A stretch of 64,000 bases of DNA from Dastarcus helophoroides (lineage: Eukaryota; Arthropoda; Insecta; Coleoptera; Bothrideridae). Below, one piece after another: positions 1 to 9,913 of the stretch. Location of the stretch: assembly GCA_028583605.1 (NCBI GenBank), contig CM053331.1:13624857-13688856 (forward strand), in the 5' to 3' direction. Position 1 is the stretch's first letter. Each line of letters opens with the position of its first letter. The notes beneath the pieces were generated by a model. The model was not told the origin of the DNA, searched no databases, and saw only the letters and a program-made list of their open reading frames with translations. Both the position numbers and the translations under genes were made by a program.

Positions 1-1
1 C

Positions 2-1987
2 TGGCCAAGACCCAAAGATAAACAGGAGTTAAGGAAGTTCCTTGGGTTATGCACTTATAACAAAAAATTTGTGAAAGGTTTCGCCATCATCGCTGCGCCG
101 TTGCACCGACTAACGGAAGGAAGAACGCCGTACGTCTGGACTCCCGATTGTGATACCGCTTTCCGGAAACTGAAGTCCGCCTTGTGCACGAGCCCTATCT
201 TGGCTTATCCTCAGCGAGATGGAAAATTCGTATTGGACACTGATGCCAGCAACGTCGGCATTGGGGCTGTGCTGTCCCAAGTTCAAGGCGGTGAAGAAAG
301 AGTAATCGAATATTACAGCAAGATCCTGACGAAGCCGGAGAGGAACTATTGCACCACCAGGAAGGAACTTCTTGCGATAGTGAAGGCCGTGGAACACTTC
401 CACAAGTACTTGTATGGGCAAGAATTCCTTATCAGGACAGATCATTCGGCACTTTCTTGGTTACTCCGAATGAAGAACGCGGAGGGACAGACGGCTAGAT
501 GGTTAGAAAGGCTTCAGCAGTATCACTTCAAGGTGCATCATAGACCGGGTCGACAGCATAACAACGCTGACGCTTTGTCCAGAAGACCTTGTGGTGATTG
601 CAAACACTGCAAACGAGTTGAGGACCATGAGGACATGGTGGATATAAGGGTCACTTCTGTCCAGCCAGAAGACGAATGGACTGTTGAAGGCCTTCGGAAG
701 CTACAGAGGAGCGACGCTGATATCGGACCCATATTGGAATGGAAAGAAGCTGGAGACAGACCGGAATGGCAAGAGGTTTCCGACAGAAGTCCAGCTCTTA
801 AGAATTTGTGGGCTCAATGGAAATCCCTCCAGGTCGAGGACGGGGTACTGAAGAGAGCATGGGAAAGCGCGGATGGAAAGCGTGTCAACTTGCAGTTGGT
901 AGTGCCTCAGGAGAAGATTCCACAGGTCTTGTGGGAGGTGCACAATGGGACCTCTGGTGGACACCTAGGGATAAACAAGACCCTGGAGAAGGTTCGAAAA
1001 CGGTTCTATTGGGTTAACTGCAGGGAGGACGTCGAGCGGTGGTGTCGGAAATGTGTCACCTGTGCTGCATCCAAGGGTCCCCGTACGAGAACCAAAGGGG
1101 CCCTGAAGCAATATAATGTGGGAGCTCCATTTGAAAGAATTGCAATCGATGTGGCAGGACCATTCCCAGCTTCAGACGATGGAAACAAGTACATCCTGGT
1201 GGCCATGGATTATTTCAGTAAATGGCCTGAGGCTTATGCCATCCCGAATCAGGAAGCCACCACAGTCGCAAGGGTTCTTGTGGACAACTTCATCTGTCGA
1301 TTTGGTGTTCCCTTAGAACTGCACACGGACCAGGGAAGGAACTTTGAATCGGGGGTTTTCCAAGAGGTGTGTCGTCTTCTTGGAATAAGGAAAACTCGAA
1401 CAACACCTCTTCATCCACAGTCTGACGGAATGGTGGAGAGATTTAACAGGACCTTAGAGAAACATCTTTCGAAGGTCGTTTCCAAACATCAGACCGACTG
1501 GGACCGACATCTACCACTGTTCCTGATGGCCTATCGCGCGGCAACTCATGAAACTACAAGTCAGACTCCGGCAAAAGTGATCTTCGGGAGGGAACTGCGG
1601 CTTCCGTGTGACTTGGTGTTTGGATCACCAAGGGAGGTCCCCAGGGAAACGATGGGTTTCGTAGATGACTTGAGGGAAGCGATACTGGAGACGCATGCTC
1701 TGGTGCGGACGAAGATCAACTTGGCGACGGACCGGATGAAGGCCAGGTATGACGTGAGTGCCAATCATGGTGGTTTCAGTGAGGGCGAGTTGGTATGGCT
1801 ATACAACCCTCAGCGAAAGAAAGGAGTTTCGCCAAAGTTTACGCCATCTTGGGAAGGGCCGTACAAAGTGCTGAAGAGGATCAACGACTTGGTATACAGG
1901 ATCCAGCGTAGCTCCAGGAGTAAAATGAAAGTGGTGCACCTGAACAGACTATGCAAATTTAGTGGCGAAGTGACTGATTGGAACTGA
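2..1987 (+). CDS. Ty3/gypsy retrotransposon Pol polyprotein, 3' part (RNase H and integrase)
   Basis: The frame is open from base 2 to the TGA at 1985-1987, so it enters from outside the window; the GTG at 71 is not its start. Numbering residues from base 71, the thumb/connection region of reverse transcriptase comes first (FLGLCTY just upstream, then PLHRLTEG). RNase H follows (about 50-170, with FVLDTDAS and IRTDHSAL). The integrase zinc finger is H291, H298, C328, C331. The integrase core has D360, D420 and E456, an exact D-D35-E spacing, with HPQSDGMVERF around the Glu. A GPY/F-type C-terminus (WEGPYKV, KVVHLNRL) ends the protein. The product would copy and integrate the element. There is no stop or frameshift in 661 codons, which suggests a young copy. 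GC is much higher than in the flanking DNA. Family assignment is firm; the exact clade is not determined. Confidence 0.95.
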   Translation, partial: WPRPKDKQELRKFLGLCTYNKKFVKGFAIIAAPLHRLTEGRTPYVWTPDCDTAFRKLKSALCTSPILAYPQRDGKFVLDTDASNVGIGAVLSQVQGGEERVIEYYSKILTKPERNYCTTRKELLAIVKAVEHFHKYLYGQEFLIRTDHSALSWLLRMKNAEGQTARWLERLQQYHFKVHHRPGRQHNNADALSRRPCGDCKHCKRVEDHEDMVDIRVTSVQPEDEWTVEGLRKLQRSDADIGPILEWKEAGDRPEWQEVSDRSPALKNLWAQWKSLQVEDGVLKRAWESADGKRVNLQLVVPQEKIPQVLWEVHNGTSGGHLGINKTLEKVRKRFYWVNCREDVERWCRKCVTCAASKGPRTRTKGALKQYNVGAPFERIAIDVAGPFPASDDGNKYILVAMDYFSKWPEAYAIPNQEATTVARVLVDNFICRFGVPLELHTDQGRNFESGVFQEVCRLLGIRKTRTTPLHPQSDGMVERFNRTLEKHLSKVVSKHQTDWDRHLPLFLMAYRAATHETTSQTPAKVIFGRELRLPCDLVFGSPREVPRETMGFVDDLREAILETHALVRTKINLATDRMKARYDVSANHGGFSEGELVWLYNPQRKKGVSPKFTPSWEGPYKVLKRINDLVYRIQRSSRSKMKVVHLNRLCKFSGEVTDWN

Positions 1988-2003
1988 TCGGGACGATCAT
2001 TTC

Positions 2004-2017
2004 TAAGGGGGAGGCAG
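2004..2017 (+). other. polypurine tract of the gypsy element
   Basis: A purine run (AAGGGGGAGGCAG) lies 17 bp after the pol stop and directly abuts the TGTAAC that opens the LTR. This is the position expected for the plus-strand primer of an LTR retrotransposon. Confidence 0.8.
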
Positions 2018-2086
2018 TGTAACGCAATGTAAATAGATGAAATAGGATTTAGGATAGAATTGTAGAATTTAGTAAATAAAAAAGGT

Positions 2087-2197
2087 TTCTAGAAGGTTCT
2101 GATAAGGGGAAAGCGGCCGCGATAACGAAACAAACGGCAGATAAGCGTTCCAGAAATTTCGGCATTCGATAAGCCTTATCTGCCGAAAGTTCTGGAA
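2087..2197 (+). promoter_or_regulatory. three perfect heat-shock elements in the LTR U3
   Basis: The consensus for a heat-shock factor trimer site is three alternating 5-bp units (TTCnnGAAnnTTC or its complement). Perfect matches are TTCTAGAAGGTTC at 2087-2099, TTCCAGAAATTTC at 2148-2160 and GAAAGTTCTGGAA at 2185-2197. All lie 16-126 bp upstream of the TATA box. The second and third also form arms of a 17-bp inverted repeat with one mismatch (2148-2164 and 2181-2197). The sequence match is seen directly; heat inducibility is inference. Confidence 0.7.
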
Positions 2198-2212
2198 GAC
2201 GCGGGCCGAAAC

Positions 2213-2246
2213 TATAAAAAGGCGGTCAGTTTTCCCTCGAGTCAGT
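2213..2246 (+). promoter_or_regulatory. LTR core promoter (TATA plus TCAGT initiator)
   Basis: TATAAAAA at 2213-2220 is followed 29 bp downstream by TCAGTCAGT (2242-2250), matching the arthropod initiator at the usual spacing. Transcription of the element would start near 2243. Confidence 0.65.
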
Positions 2247-2386
2247 CAGTTAGAATCAGTGCAATTAGTGAGCTAGTCGAAGTGAGTTAATTGTAAATTG
2301 TTGAGTTCAGTAATAAAGTGGGTCTTATTCGATAAGTGTAATCAATCGAACCGATAAGCCCGTAACAATATTTAGCAAATCCCAGG

Positions 2387-5115
2387 ATCCCGGGATTATT
2401 TCGGTATTGAGGAATACACATAAAAAAATCAACTTTTAAACCAACAAATCAATATTTAGAGAAAAATTAAACCTCTAAAATTAAAACTCGAAATTTTCAT
2501 ATTTTTATATTTTGAATAAAATCTAAATTTTAAAATAGTGCAGAAATAAATGTCACATTTCTTGGAGAAATCTCAAAACTCCTTTCTAATGTTCAATTTT
2601 GAAGGAAAAACTGAATTTAAAAAAAAATCGCAAATTTGAAATATTATAATTTTTAAAAAAGCTGAATTTTTTAAAAGTTTAAATATCAAAGAAAGTTTTA
2701 ATATTAAAGAAAGTTTTAATTATCAGAAGCCTTTAAAAATGCTTAACATTTTGAAAATTTAAAATTTTCGAAAAATTAAAATTAAAATAAAATTGAAGTG
2801 TGAAATTTAAAAGAAAAAATTTTCGAAAAAAGGGGCGTAATCTTGAAGTAGTAGAAATGTTGAAGAATATCGAAATTTTTTAAACAAGCGAGATTTGCGA
2901 AAAAGGATTGAGAAATTGAAGATAAGTCGAAATTTTTAAAAGGTGTCGGAATTTGAAAAAAGTCAACATTTTCATAGAAAGTTAAAATTTCCAGAAAAAT
3001 ATGAGATTTAAAAAAAATGGATATTTTAAATAAGATTCAAACATTACAGAAATCGGTACTCAGAAATTCTAAAATTTGAAAAAGGGGCGAAATTTTCGAA
3101 AAAATTCATAATTTAAAAAATAAGTTGAATTTTTCAATTTAAACTTTAAATTTTAACATTACCGTTGATTTAAAAAAATAAAATTTCTGAATTTAAACTG
3201 GGTAGTTTCAGGAAAAGACAGGAATTTCGATAAACATGAAATTTATAGGAAATATTCTCGAGTTTTTAAGTTTAAAAAATTGAAGCTAAAGTAAATTTTT
3301 TTTAAGTATTAATTTTGACGAAAATGGGAAAGGGTCTACACTTCCAATTTAAACTCTAAACGAAAGATTTAAAAAAAAAAATGAGACGGAATTTCAAAAA
3401 AAATTGAAATTTAAAAAATCAAGAAATCAAATTGAAATTTTCGAAAAAAAAGGTTAACATTTTGAAAAGAATGAAAATTTTCAAAGAGAAGGTAAAATTT
3501 TGGAATATATCGAAATTTTGAATAATGTATACATTTTCATGGAAAGTTAAGATTTCCAAGATTTTCAAAGAATTATCGAAATTCTAAAAAAAATTTCAAC
3601 ACATTGGCAAAATTGACTTTTTTATAAAAATTTTTAATTTTTTAAAAAAGTTAAAATCTTGAAAATAAGTAGAATAAGATTTCAAAAATGTTCAAGATTC
3701 TGAAAAAAATCGAGACCAAAAAACCTGAAAAATTTTCTGTCAAATTTTCAAAGTAAAACGAATTTTTTTTGGAAAGTCTTTATACTGGAAAAAACGCAAA
3801 ATTATCAAAAAAGTTTAAATTTTCCAAATTTTAAAGTTATAATTTTCGAAAAAAATAAAAATTTCGAATGATTGAAATTTTAATTTAAATTTTCAAAAAA
3901 AAACTGGAAATTTTGAAACATTTTTGAAGTTTCCAAAAAGTTAACATTTTCAAGAAAAATGTCGACCTTTTCAAATATTTTAAAAAATGACGATAATTTC
4001 AAAATTTCAAAAAATTCGACTTAAAAAAAAATTCCGATTTAGGAAAACAATCAAAATTCTCAAAAAATTTGAAATTTTAAGGAAATTCTAAATTTTAAAA
4101 AAGTAGTGAGCAAACTCAAAATTTTGAAAACTAATAGCTGAAAACTATCAAAGCCAACGCTTTTAGGAATAACAACATATTTTATAATTTGAAAAAATAT
4201 CGAAATTTTTTAACAATTTTAAATTTCGAAAAAAGTGAAATTTTGAAGTTCTAAAATGTCAAGAGGTCCAAATTTTGGAAAAAATGAGTATTTGTAAACA
4301 ACAAAAGATTGAAAATATAACGAAATCTTTAAAAAAATCAAAATTTTCAAAAGAATCTAAATTTTCGAAAATAAAAGAAAACTTTGATAAGCAAAATTCC
4401 CAAAAAAGAAAAATTTTGATTTTTTTTTAAATAAGTCAAAATTTTTAGAAAAGGACTAATCCTTTTCTCGAGATTTATAATTTTTTTAAATATCGACTCT
4501 TTCTGAAAAGTTTACTTTTCAAAATTTTCAGAAAATTATCGAAATTTTGAAAAAAGAGACTTGATATTTACAAAAAGTTTAAATTTCGAGAAAAAGATTA
4601 AGATAAGAACATGATGAAATTTTCAAGCCAAATTTCTAAAAATGTTGAAATTATTTAAAAGTGTTAAGATTGCGCCCTTTTTTTTTGAAAAAGTTGACTT
4701 TTAAATTTCAGACTTTAAAGTTTCGTTTTTTCTTGAGGATTTTAATTTTTGCAAAATTTTAAGTTTTCAAAATTTTGAAGATTTTTTGAAGACTTTCAAC
4801 TTTTTTGATAATTTTGGTTTTTCTTCAATATTTAGACTGTTTTTTTTTTGAAAATTTAAATATTCCAAATTTACCATTTCTTTTTAATTCGGTGTTTCTT
4901 TTAAAACTAAAAATTGGAAGTTTCGAGATTTCTCAAAAAAAGTCTACGTTTATTCTTGCACTATTTTACAAATTTGGATTTTATTCAAAATCTAAAATTA
5001 TGGAAATTTCGACTTTTAATTTTAGATATTTAATTTTTCTCTACATTTTGATTTGTTTGTTGAAAAGCTGATTTGTTTTTATTTGTAAACCCCAATACCG
5101 AAATAATCCCGGGAT
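2387..5115. repeat. AT-rich satellite block with 23-bp inverted termini (foldback-like element 1)
   Basis: The ends are a perfect 23-bp inverted repeat: ATCCCGGGATTATTTCGGTA... at 2387-2409 and its complement at 5093-5115. Between them is degenerate AT-rich repetition. From about 2411 to 4680 the + strand is A-rich (GAAATTTTGAAAAAA-like units); from about 4690 to 5070 it is T-rich (AATTTTCAACTTTTTT-like). No coding potential is seen; the 88-residue open frame at 4805-5071 is a by-product of this composition. A further CCCGGGATT copy follows at 5149-5157. Confidence 0.6.
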
Positions 5116-5280
5116 TGTCTACCTCAAACTCCCTCAACTACCTCAAAATCCCGGGATTAAAAATAAGGAAGAGGATCGAATTCCCTAATTATACTACAAC
5201 ATAGACTTACTAAACAGGTCTTTGATATAAATACTGCAGAAAAAGTGTACATAATTCCACTCATTTTTTTTTTTTTTTTT

Positions 5281-5425
5281 TGGTGGGACGGATTGTCCTT
5301 GGTTATCTTCAAAAATTGAAATACAAATCTTGTCCCCTGAAACTAAGAAAGATTAACAAACACAACAAAGGTTACTCTAACGCCTAATGCGTTTCGACAG
5401 TCAAGCTATTATCTTCAGAGAGATA
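5281..5425 (+). repeat. dispersed hairpin-repeat family, copy 1 (single arm)
   Basis: It starts TGGTGGGACGGATTGTCC and runs through CCTTGGTTATCTTC and CAAATCTTGTCCCCTGAAAC to GCGTTTCGACAGTCAAGCT. The same sequence forms both arms of a palindrome at 23989-24140 and 36715-36893. Here only one arm and the loop are present, preceded by a long T run (about 5264-5281). Confidence 0.6.
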
Positions 5426-7290
5426 CTAACACCTAATACTAAAATGAACCCTTATTTACTAAGAATATTCACTTCGTGCATGATCGACGGCATCGGAACG
5501 CGCATGCGCGTCTAATCATTCAAGTCTTAGTGTCACAATTCCTTATCAATCAACCTTAACTATTTTTAACAGAGATAAATGGCCTAAAGGCCCAGAGCAA
5601 CCATTCATAAGGTTGTCTCCAGCATTATGGATGGCTAAGCTTTCACAAGCATTTAACATAAACTCTTAACAGTTTAATATTATTACCTATCCTATGATCT
5701 ATTTCAAAAGCATGTCGAGCCACACTTGCCTTCTCAGTTCTTTCGTACCTCACTCATATTGATTGGCATTTTCTTCGCCATTTGCTTCTTTCACTTCTAT
5801 TTATCGCCAATGATCGCCAATCAATACAAATGGAATGGAATTAACCAAACTTCGCAAAGAAGATAAAGAAAATATCCAAGTAGTACATGGTACATAAGTA
5901 CTTTATGATGTTTCCTTAACACGTAGAGAGAAGCACCGAAATACGAAACGTACAATTTTAATTTGCGATTGCCCAAAAACTGTGCCATTAGAAATCCATT
6001 CACAACATCTCCAAACATGGTATACCGTTTGTTTTTTAACAGGACGTGTAGAAAGGTTTGATCGCATTGAATTAAAATCTCTTCTAAAACGTTTCTTGGT
6101 CTATACTTTACATGTTAAAAATCTTAAGTGGAATATCTCAACTTCGGCATCGGCACGGATTTTTCGATTTTGCAAGTATGGTGGTAACATGTGGCAGAAA
6201 TTTTACGAAAATTTCTAGAAAAGCAATTTATTGGGAAACTACCGTAAACTACGTAAAAAATTATCTATAAACATTGTTTCATACCAGCAAGTTCGCTCTT
6301 AAGTAACGTTATAGTAAACAAGAATCATGCATTTATTTGACCATACTACATTGTAGACTGGTCATTCTCGTATCACTACACAGTTACACGGTGTAATCAC
6401 CATCTGTGAAGGTCATTTATTGCATTTTTGTGGTAATTTTGGTCGGAACACGTTTTATGATCTTGGTGATAACGACAATTGGGAATTTTTTTAGCGAACA
6501 ATTGCCTAATAACCAACATTTACTTTACATTATTTATTATTATTACATTTGCATATTATTCGAACGTGTGCACCTTTATTTGAATGTCCTTGATGGAGTC
6601 AAAGGTTAAACAAACCCAACTCATACACGGTGGCCTCAAAAATTGTATTTGTGGAAACCATATTGTTGGAACTTTTTTTCATTTGAATTGGAAATGTATC
6701 ATGGCATTTCAATTGGTTTAGAACATTTGATTCTTTCTGTCAGTTCAATCGCAGGTCATATTTTTTTGCTGGTCAGTTAATGAGTCGACCTCAAAACGCT
6801 CGATCGGGAAAACGTCCATTTTATTTTTATAGAAACAGTGCCACATTGCTGTCGAACTCTGCTACTATGTTCAGTTTTTATTTAGGCCATCAGGCAAAGC
6901 GAAAAATTCTATTTTTTCCACAGACGAGAATTCAAATGGCAGCATTGTTAATGATATCTTGCAGTACAAAAAAGTGCAGATTAGAACAAACATTTTCGTG
7001 AAACACAACCCACGCAAAAGTGCTCTTTATATTTTACTAAGTGATCCCTGCTGGCTGCGCAAAATCCAACATCATATTTCAAACTAAAATAATTGATCAT
7101 TTGACTTTCAAAGGTTCGTGCTCCTGATTCTAGTGCGCGCTAATTATAGGTGGCGCGCCAGTATTATATCAGTTACAAACATTGCGGATTGGTTTCTCTT
7201 TTATATATTCTGAATTATAACATCAAATAAAATTGTTAGCAGAGTAACTATGCTACGGCTCATTTGAATCGGTGGAGGAACATAACTACT
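5426..7290. other. no gene recognised
   Basis: The composition is ordinary AT-rich non-coding sequence. Open frames at 5821-6018 (-), 5982-6218, 6406-6609 and 6780-7001 are short and overlap in several frames. They show no domain I recognise. Nothing supports them as genes. Confidence 0.6.
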
Positions 7291-7610
7291 TGCAGGCAAG
7301 CAAGACTGCTGGTGGATAAACCCTCGCAATCAAGGGCTGAAGCACTTATTGCAATGAATAAAAGCAGAATAAGCAAAGCACTGGGTCTGCTCACTGGCCT
7401 AGGAACTTTAAAGAATGCCTGGTTAAACTCAACCTAGCAGACTGTGTCGACTGTGGGACTTAAAAGAAGACAAGCTTACACATTGTGTGTGCTTGTCCAA
7501 GCCTTGACAGATACATATATAATCTGACTGGCAAAGAAACACTAAGGCCAGAAGACCTGGAAGAAATGAATGTAGGTCAGATATTGAACCTGGCTGTAAA
7601 GGCCGACTGA
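7291..7610 (+). pseudogene. C-terminal fragment of a Jockey-like LINE ORF2
   Basis: Translation gives CRQARLLVDKPSQS, then SRISKALGLLTG. After a one-base shift near 7415 it gives CLVKLNLADCVDCGT, a stop at 7460-7462, LHIVCACPSLDRY and a terminal LNLAVKAD before the TGA at 7608. The GLLTG...C..C...H...CACP pattern is the usual tail after the RNase H domain of Jockey-type LINE proteins. It carries at least one frameshift and one nonsense codon, so it is dead. The 3' limit of the element is not visible. Confidence 0.7.
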
Positions 7611-8375
7611 GACTCGAACAAATTGTGGAAGTTACAAAGGATTTGGAATCTAGGTGACAGGCCCTATAACGGCCCCCACGAAAGGAATAAAAATTCTAGC
7701 AATTTAAGAACTAAACTAAAACTTAACCTTTCTCTTCTAAGAAAGAACTCAACAGTTGAGTTCCTAGAAGTGGATGGTTTAGTTTTATTGAAATAAAAAT
7801 ATCCTAAAAGGTATCTCTAAAAATGCTCTACGTTTTAGTAAAAGTTTCATTAAATTCGATTGAGTAGGATTATCCCGGACAAAAGATAGGTCGACAGATA
7901 GACAAACAGTCACTTACAAGCTTCAATTTTAGTGAATAGATTTATACTCCTAAATTAAAATATTAATATTAAAATTTGGGTGAATAATTGTTATTATTTT
8001 TTGGCAATACCTTTCGGCTTACTTAATGTGTGACTGAAACAATAGCACTTGATCTGTAGATAAGAAAGTTAATTTAATAATGAATCATACCGCCTTTCTC
8101 AATTAGAATACAATAATGCATAAAAATACCAAGGTGTTGCCAAACGATGAATGAAATTGTTTTGTCTCGTAATTCCGTTGAATCATCAACAAGGATGTTA
8201 CATTGCATTATAATTTTTTACGATACTATAAACCGTCAACGTTTTTAGTGACGTGACCTCCCAAAAAGATAAAAAAAAATTTTAATGTCGTGACTCCACA
8301 GCAAGCTAAACAAAAATCTTCTTTGGTGTTACGACTAGGAAATGCAATAACGGTATACCAAGATTTCGAAATACC
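7611..8375. other. no gene recognised
   Basis: This is non-coding AT-rich sequence between the LINE fragment and the GC-rich start of the second satellite element. It may include the 3' untranslated tail of the LINE. I see no repeat structure or reading frame of note. Confidence 0.6.
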
Positions 8376-8750
8376 GGAATCCCGCAGGAATTTTCGGTTC
8401 TGATCCCGCATATAAATCGTGCCGGATCCCGCGCGAGAATTGCGAGATTATGCAGAAATATCACTTATACATAAAAATGATCTAAAATTTCTGCTTTGAT
8501 ATTTATTTCTAAGTTTTTTTTAAAAAAAAGCTTTACCTTGGGCTTTGCTAAAAAATTTGATTTCTTCAAAAGTTCGTCTCTAACCTCGAAGAAACCTATC
8601 TTCTAGAATATTCAAATTTTCCTTGAAACTGAATGTGTTCTCATAGTGATTTCGTAAGTTATACATCATCATTGAATTTATTTCAAACCTTTCATTTTCA
8701 GTTTATTCCAAATTTTTTAAAAAATTTGTCACTTTCTAAATTTTCTACCT

Positions 8751-9913
8751 TACAGTCTGTAAAGTAAGAGCGCGTACGGCATAAATGGTAGTTGACTTTA
8801 AATATCGCCTTAGTTCTTTTGTAAGCCAATAGAGGACATCTTTGTGGTGAATGCTTTGTTATAGAAAATTCATTTCACTTCGCATTCTTGCTCCAGAAAC
8901 ACGTTTATCGCCACATACGTATCGCGCTACGAGGCTGTGTTCCTTTGCTCCCACCCTAAAGGACCAAAAATGTGATATAGAGCTGCTACCAGATACATGG
9001 GAAAGTCAAAATCGTTCGTCACTAAGTGGGTTCAGCAATATAAGAAGCTTAAAGATGTCGATGACTTGCCAAATTGTGAATTTGTTTAAGCGAAACCCGA
9101 CCTTAACATTGCAACAAGGAGCAGTAAAATTAAAAAAGGAAGATATAGAAGTATCACATACAACTATTCGAACCTACCTTCTTAAGCCTAACCTCAACTA
9201 TCGAAGCACAATGAAGAAACGAATGCTAGGCGAAAAATATGGAATTTGGACAGAGATTGGAGCAACGTGATCTTTACAAATAAAGCTTCTGCTTGGGGAT
9301 ATACCACCATTCGACGTTCCTGGTCAACCTTCACCAACAAATTAATGCAATCAACTGATAAACACCCTGGAAAAGTTCTTCTTTGGAGTTACTTTTCAAA
9401 ACAAGGGTTTGGAACATTACATCTGTTACATACAATTTAAATGCTGCGAAAATGGGTAAAATTTATGAGAAGTTTTTGTTGCCGACTGCAGAACGATTTA
9501 AAAAACGAGAACTGGATCTTACAGAAAGACAATGACCCAAAATGCAGGAGCAGCGAGTCGAAAGAGCAATTCGGCATTGCCACACTTGATTGGCCATCGC
9601 AGTCGCCAGATGCAAATCCCATTGAGAATGTGTGGGCACAAACTTCGGGGGAAAAGAGTGTACAAATTGAAGCAGCTGACACGACGAATTCGTCTCATTT
9701 GGACGTCTTTAAAGAAAGAATACGGAATCAACCTAAAGTAACGTATGCCTCGGAGGTGCCAGGCAATTGTTAACGCTGGTGGTGACTGGACACATTATTA
9801 ATAATAAAGCATTTTTCTTGTCATGAAGTACATTAAATCGATTAAATTAAAAATCATTAAAAATATTTTTTCTACACATTAACTCTTTACACGCTTTTAC
9901 TTTACAGACTGTA
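8751..9913 (+). mobile_element. Tc1-type DNA transposon, degenerate
   Basis: The ends are inverted repeats of about 26 bp: TACAGTCTGTAAAGTAAGAG at 8751 and its close match on the other strand at the right edge (ends 9913). TA dinucleotides sit at both edges. The total length of 1163 bp is slightly short for an autonomous Tc1 element. It lies inside a T-rich satellite block that continues on both sides, so it inserted after the block existed. Confidence 0.85.
8851..9773 (+). pseudogene. Tc1 transposase pseudogene
   Basis: Pieces of the transposase occur in at least three frames. An N-terminal helix-turn-helix part ends VSHTTIRTYL...MKKRMLGEKY (to about 9250). It is followed by DWSNVIFTNKAS, WPSQSPDANPIENVW and DNDPKCRS. 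The DD34E catalytic domain is recognisable: the first Asp is replaced (FTNKAS where FTDES is usual), the second (DNDPK) and the Glu (NPIENVW) remain. Frameshifts lie near 9250 and 9435. A functional protein is not possible. Confidence 0.85.

Larger units (their letters stand above)
2018..2367 (+). repeat. 3' LTR of the Ty3/gypsy element
   Basis: The 350-bp LTR begins TGTAAC right after the polypurine tract and ends GTAACA, giving TG...CA ends. It holds heat-shock-type motifs (2087-2197), a TATA box (2213), an arthropod TCAGT initiator (2242) and an AATAAA signal at 2312-2317. The 3' flank begins ATATT. The 5' LTR and the other copy of the target duplication lie outside the window. The LTR ends only about 20 bp from the end of the AT-rich element at 2387, so the retrotransposon probably landed at or in that element's edge. 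Confidence 0.85.

Noticed and set aside
110..1764. Open frames on both strands inside the gypsy pol region (for example 110-445, 701-964 and 1006-1206 on -, 808-1017 and 1116-1316 on +)
   Set aside because: They are shadows of the pol frame, which has clear domains in one continuous reading.
4805..5071. 88-codon open frame
   Set aside because: It translates satellite into Phe/Leu/Lys/Ile-rich sequence with no domain.
5821..7001. Several 60-80 codon open frames
   Set aside because: Short, overlapping, without recognisable motifs, splice context or codon bias.
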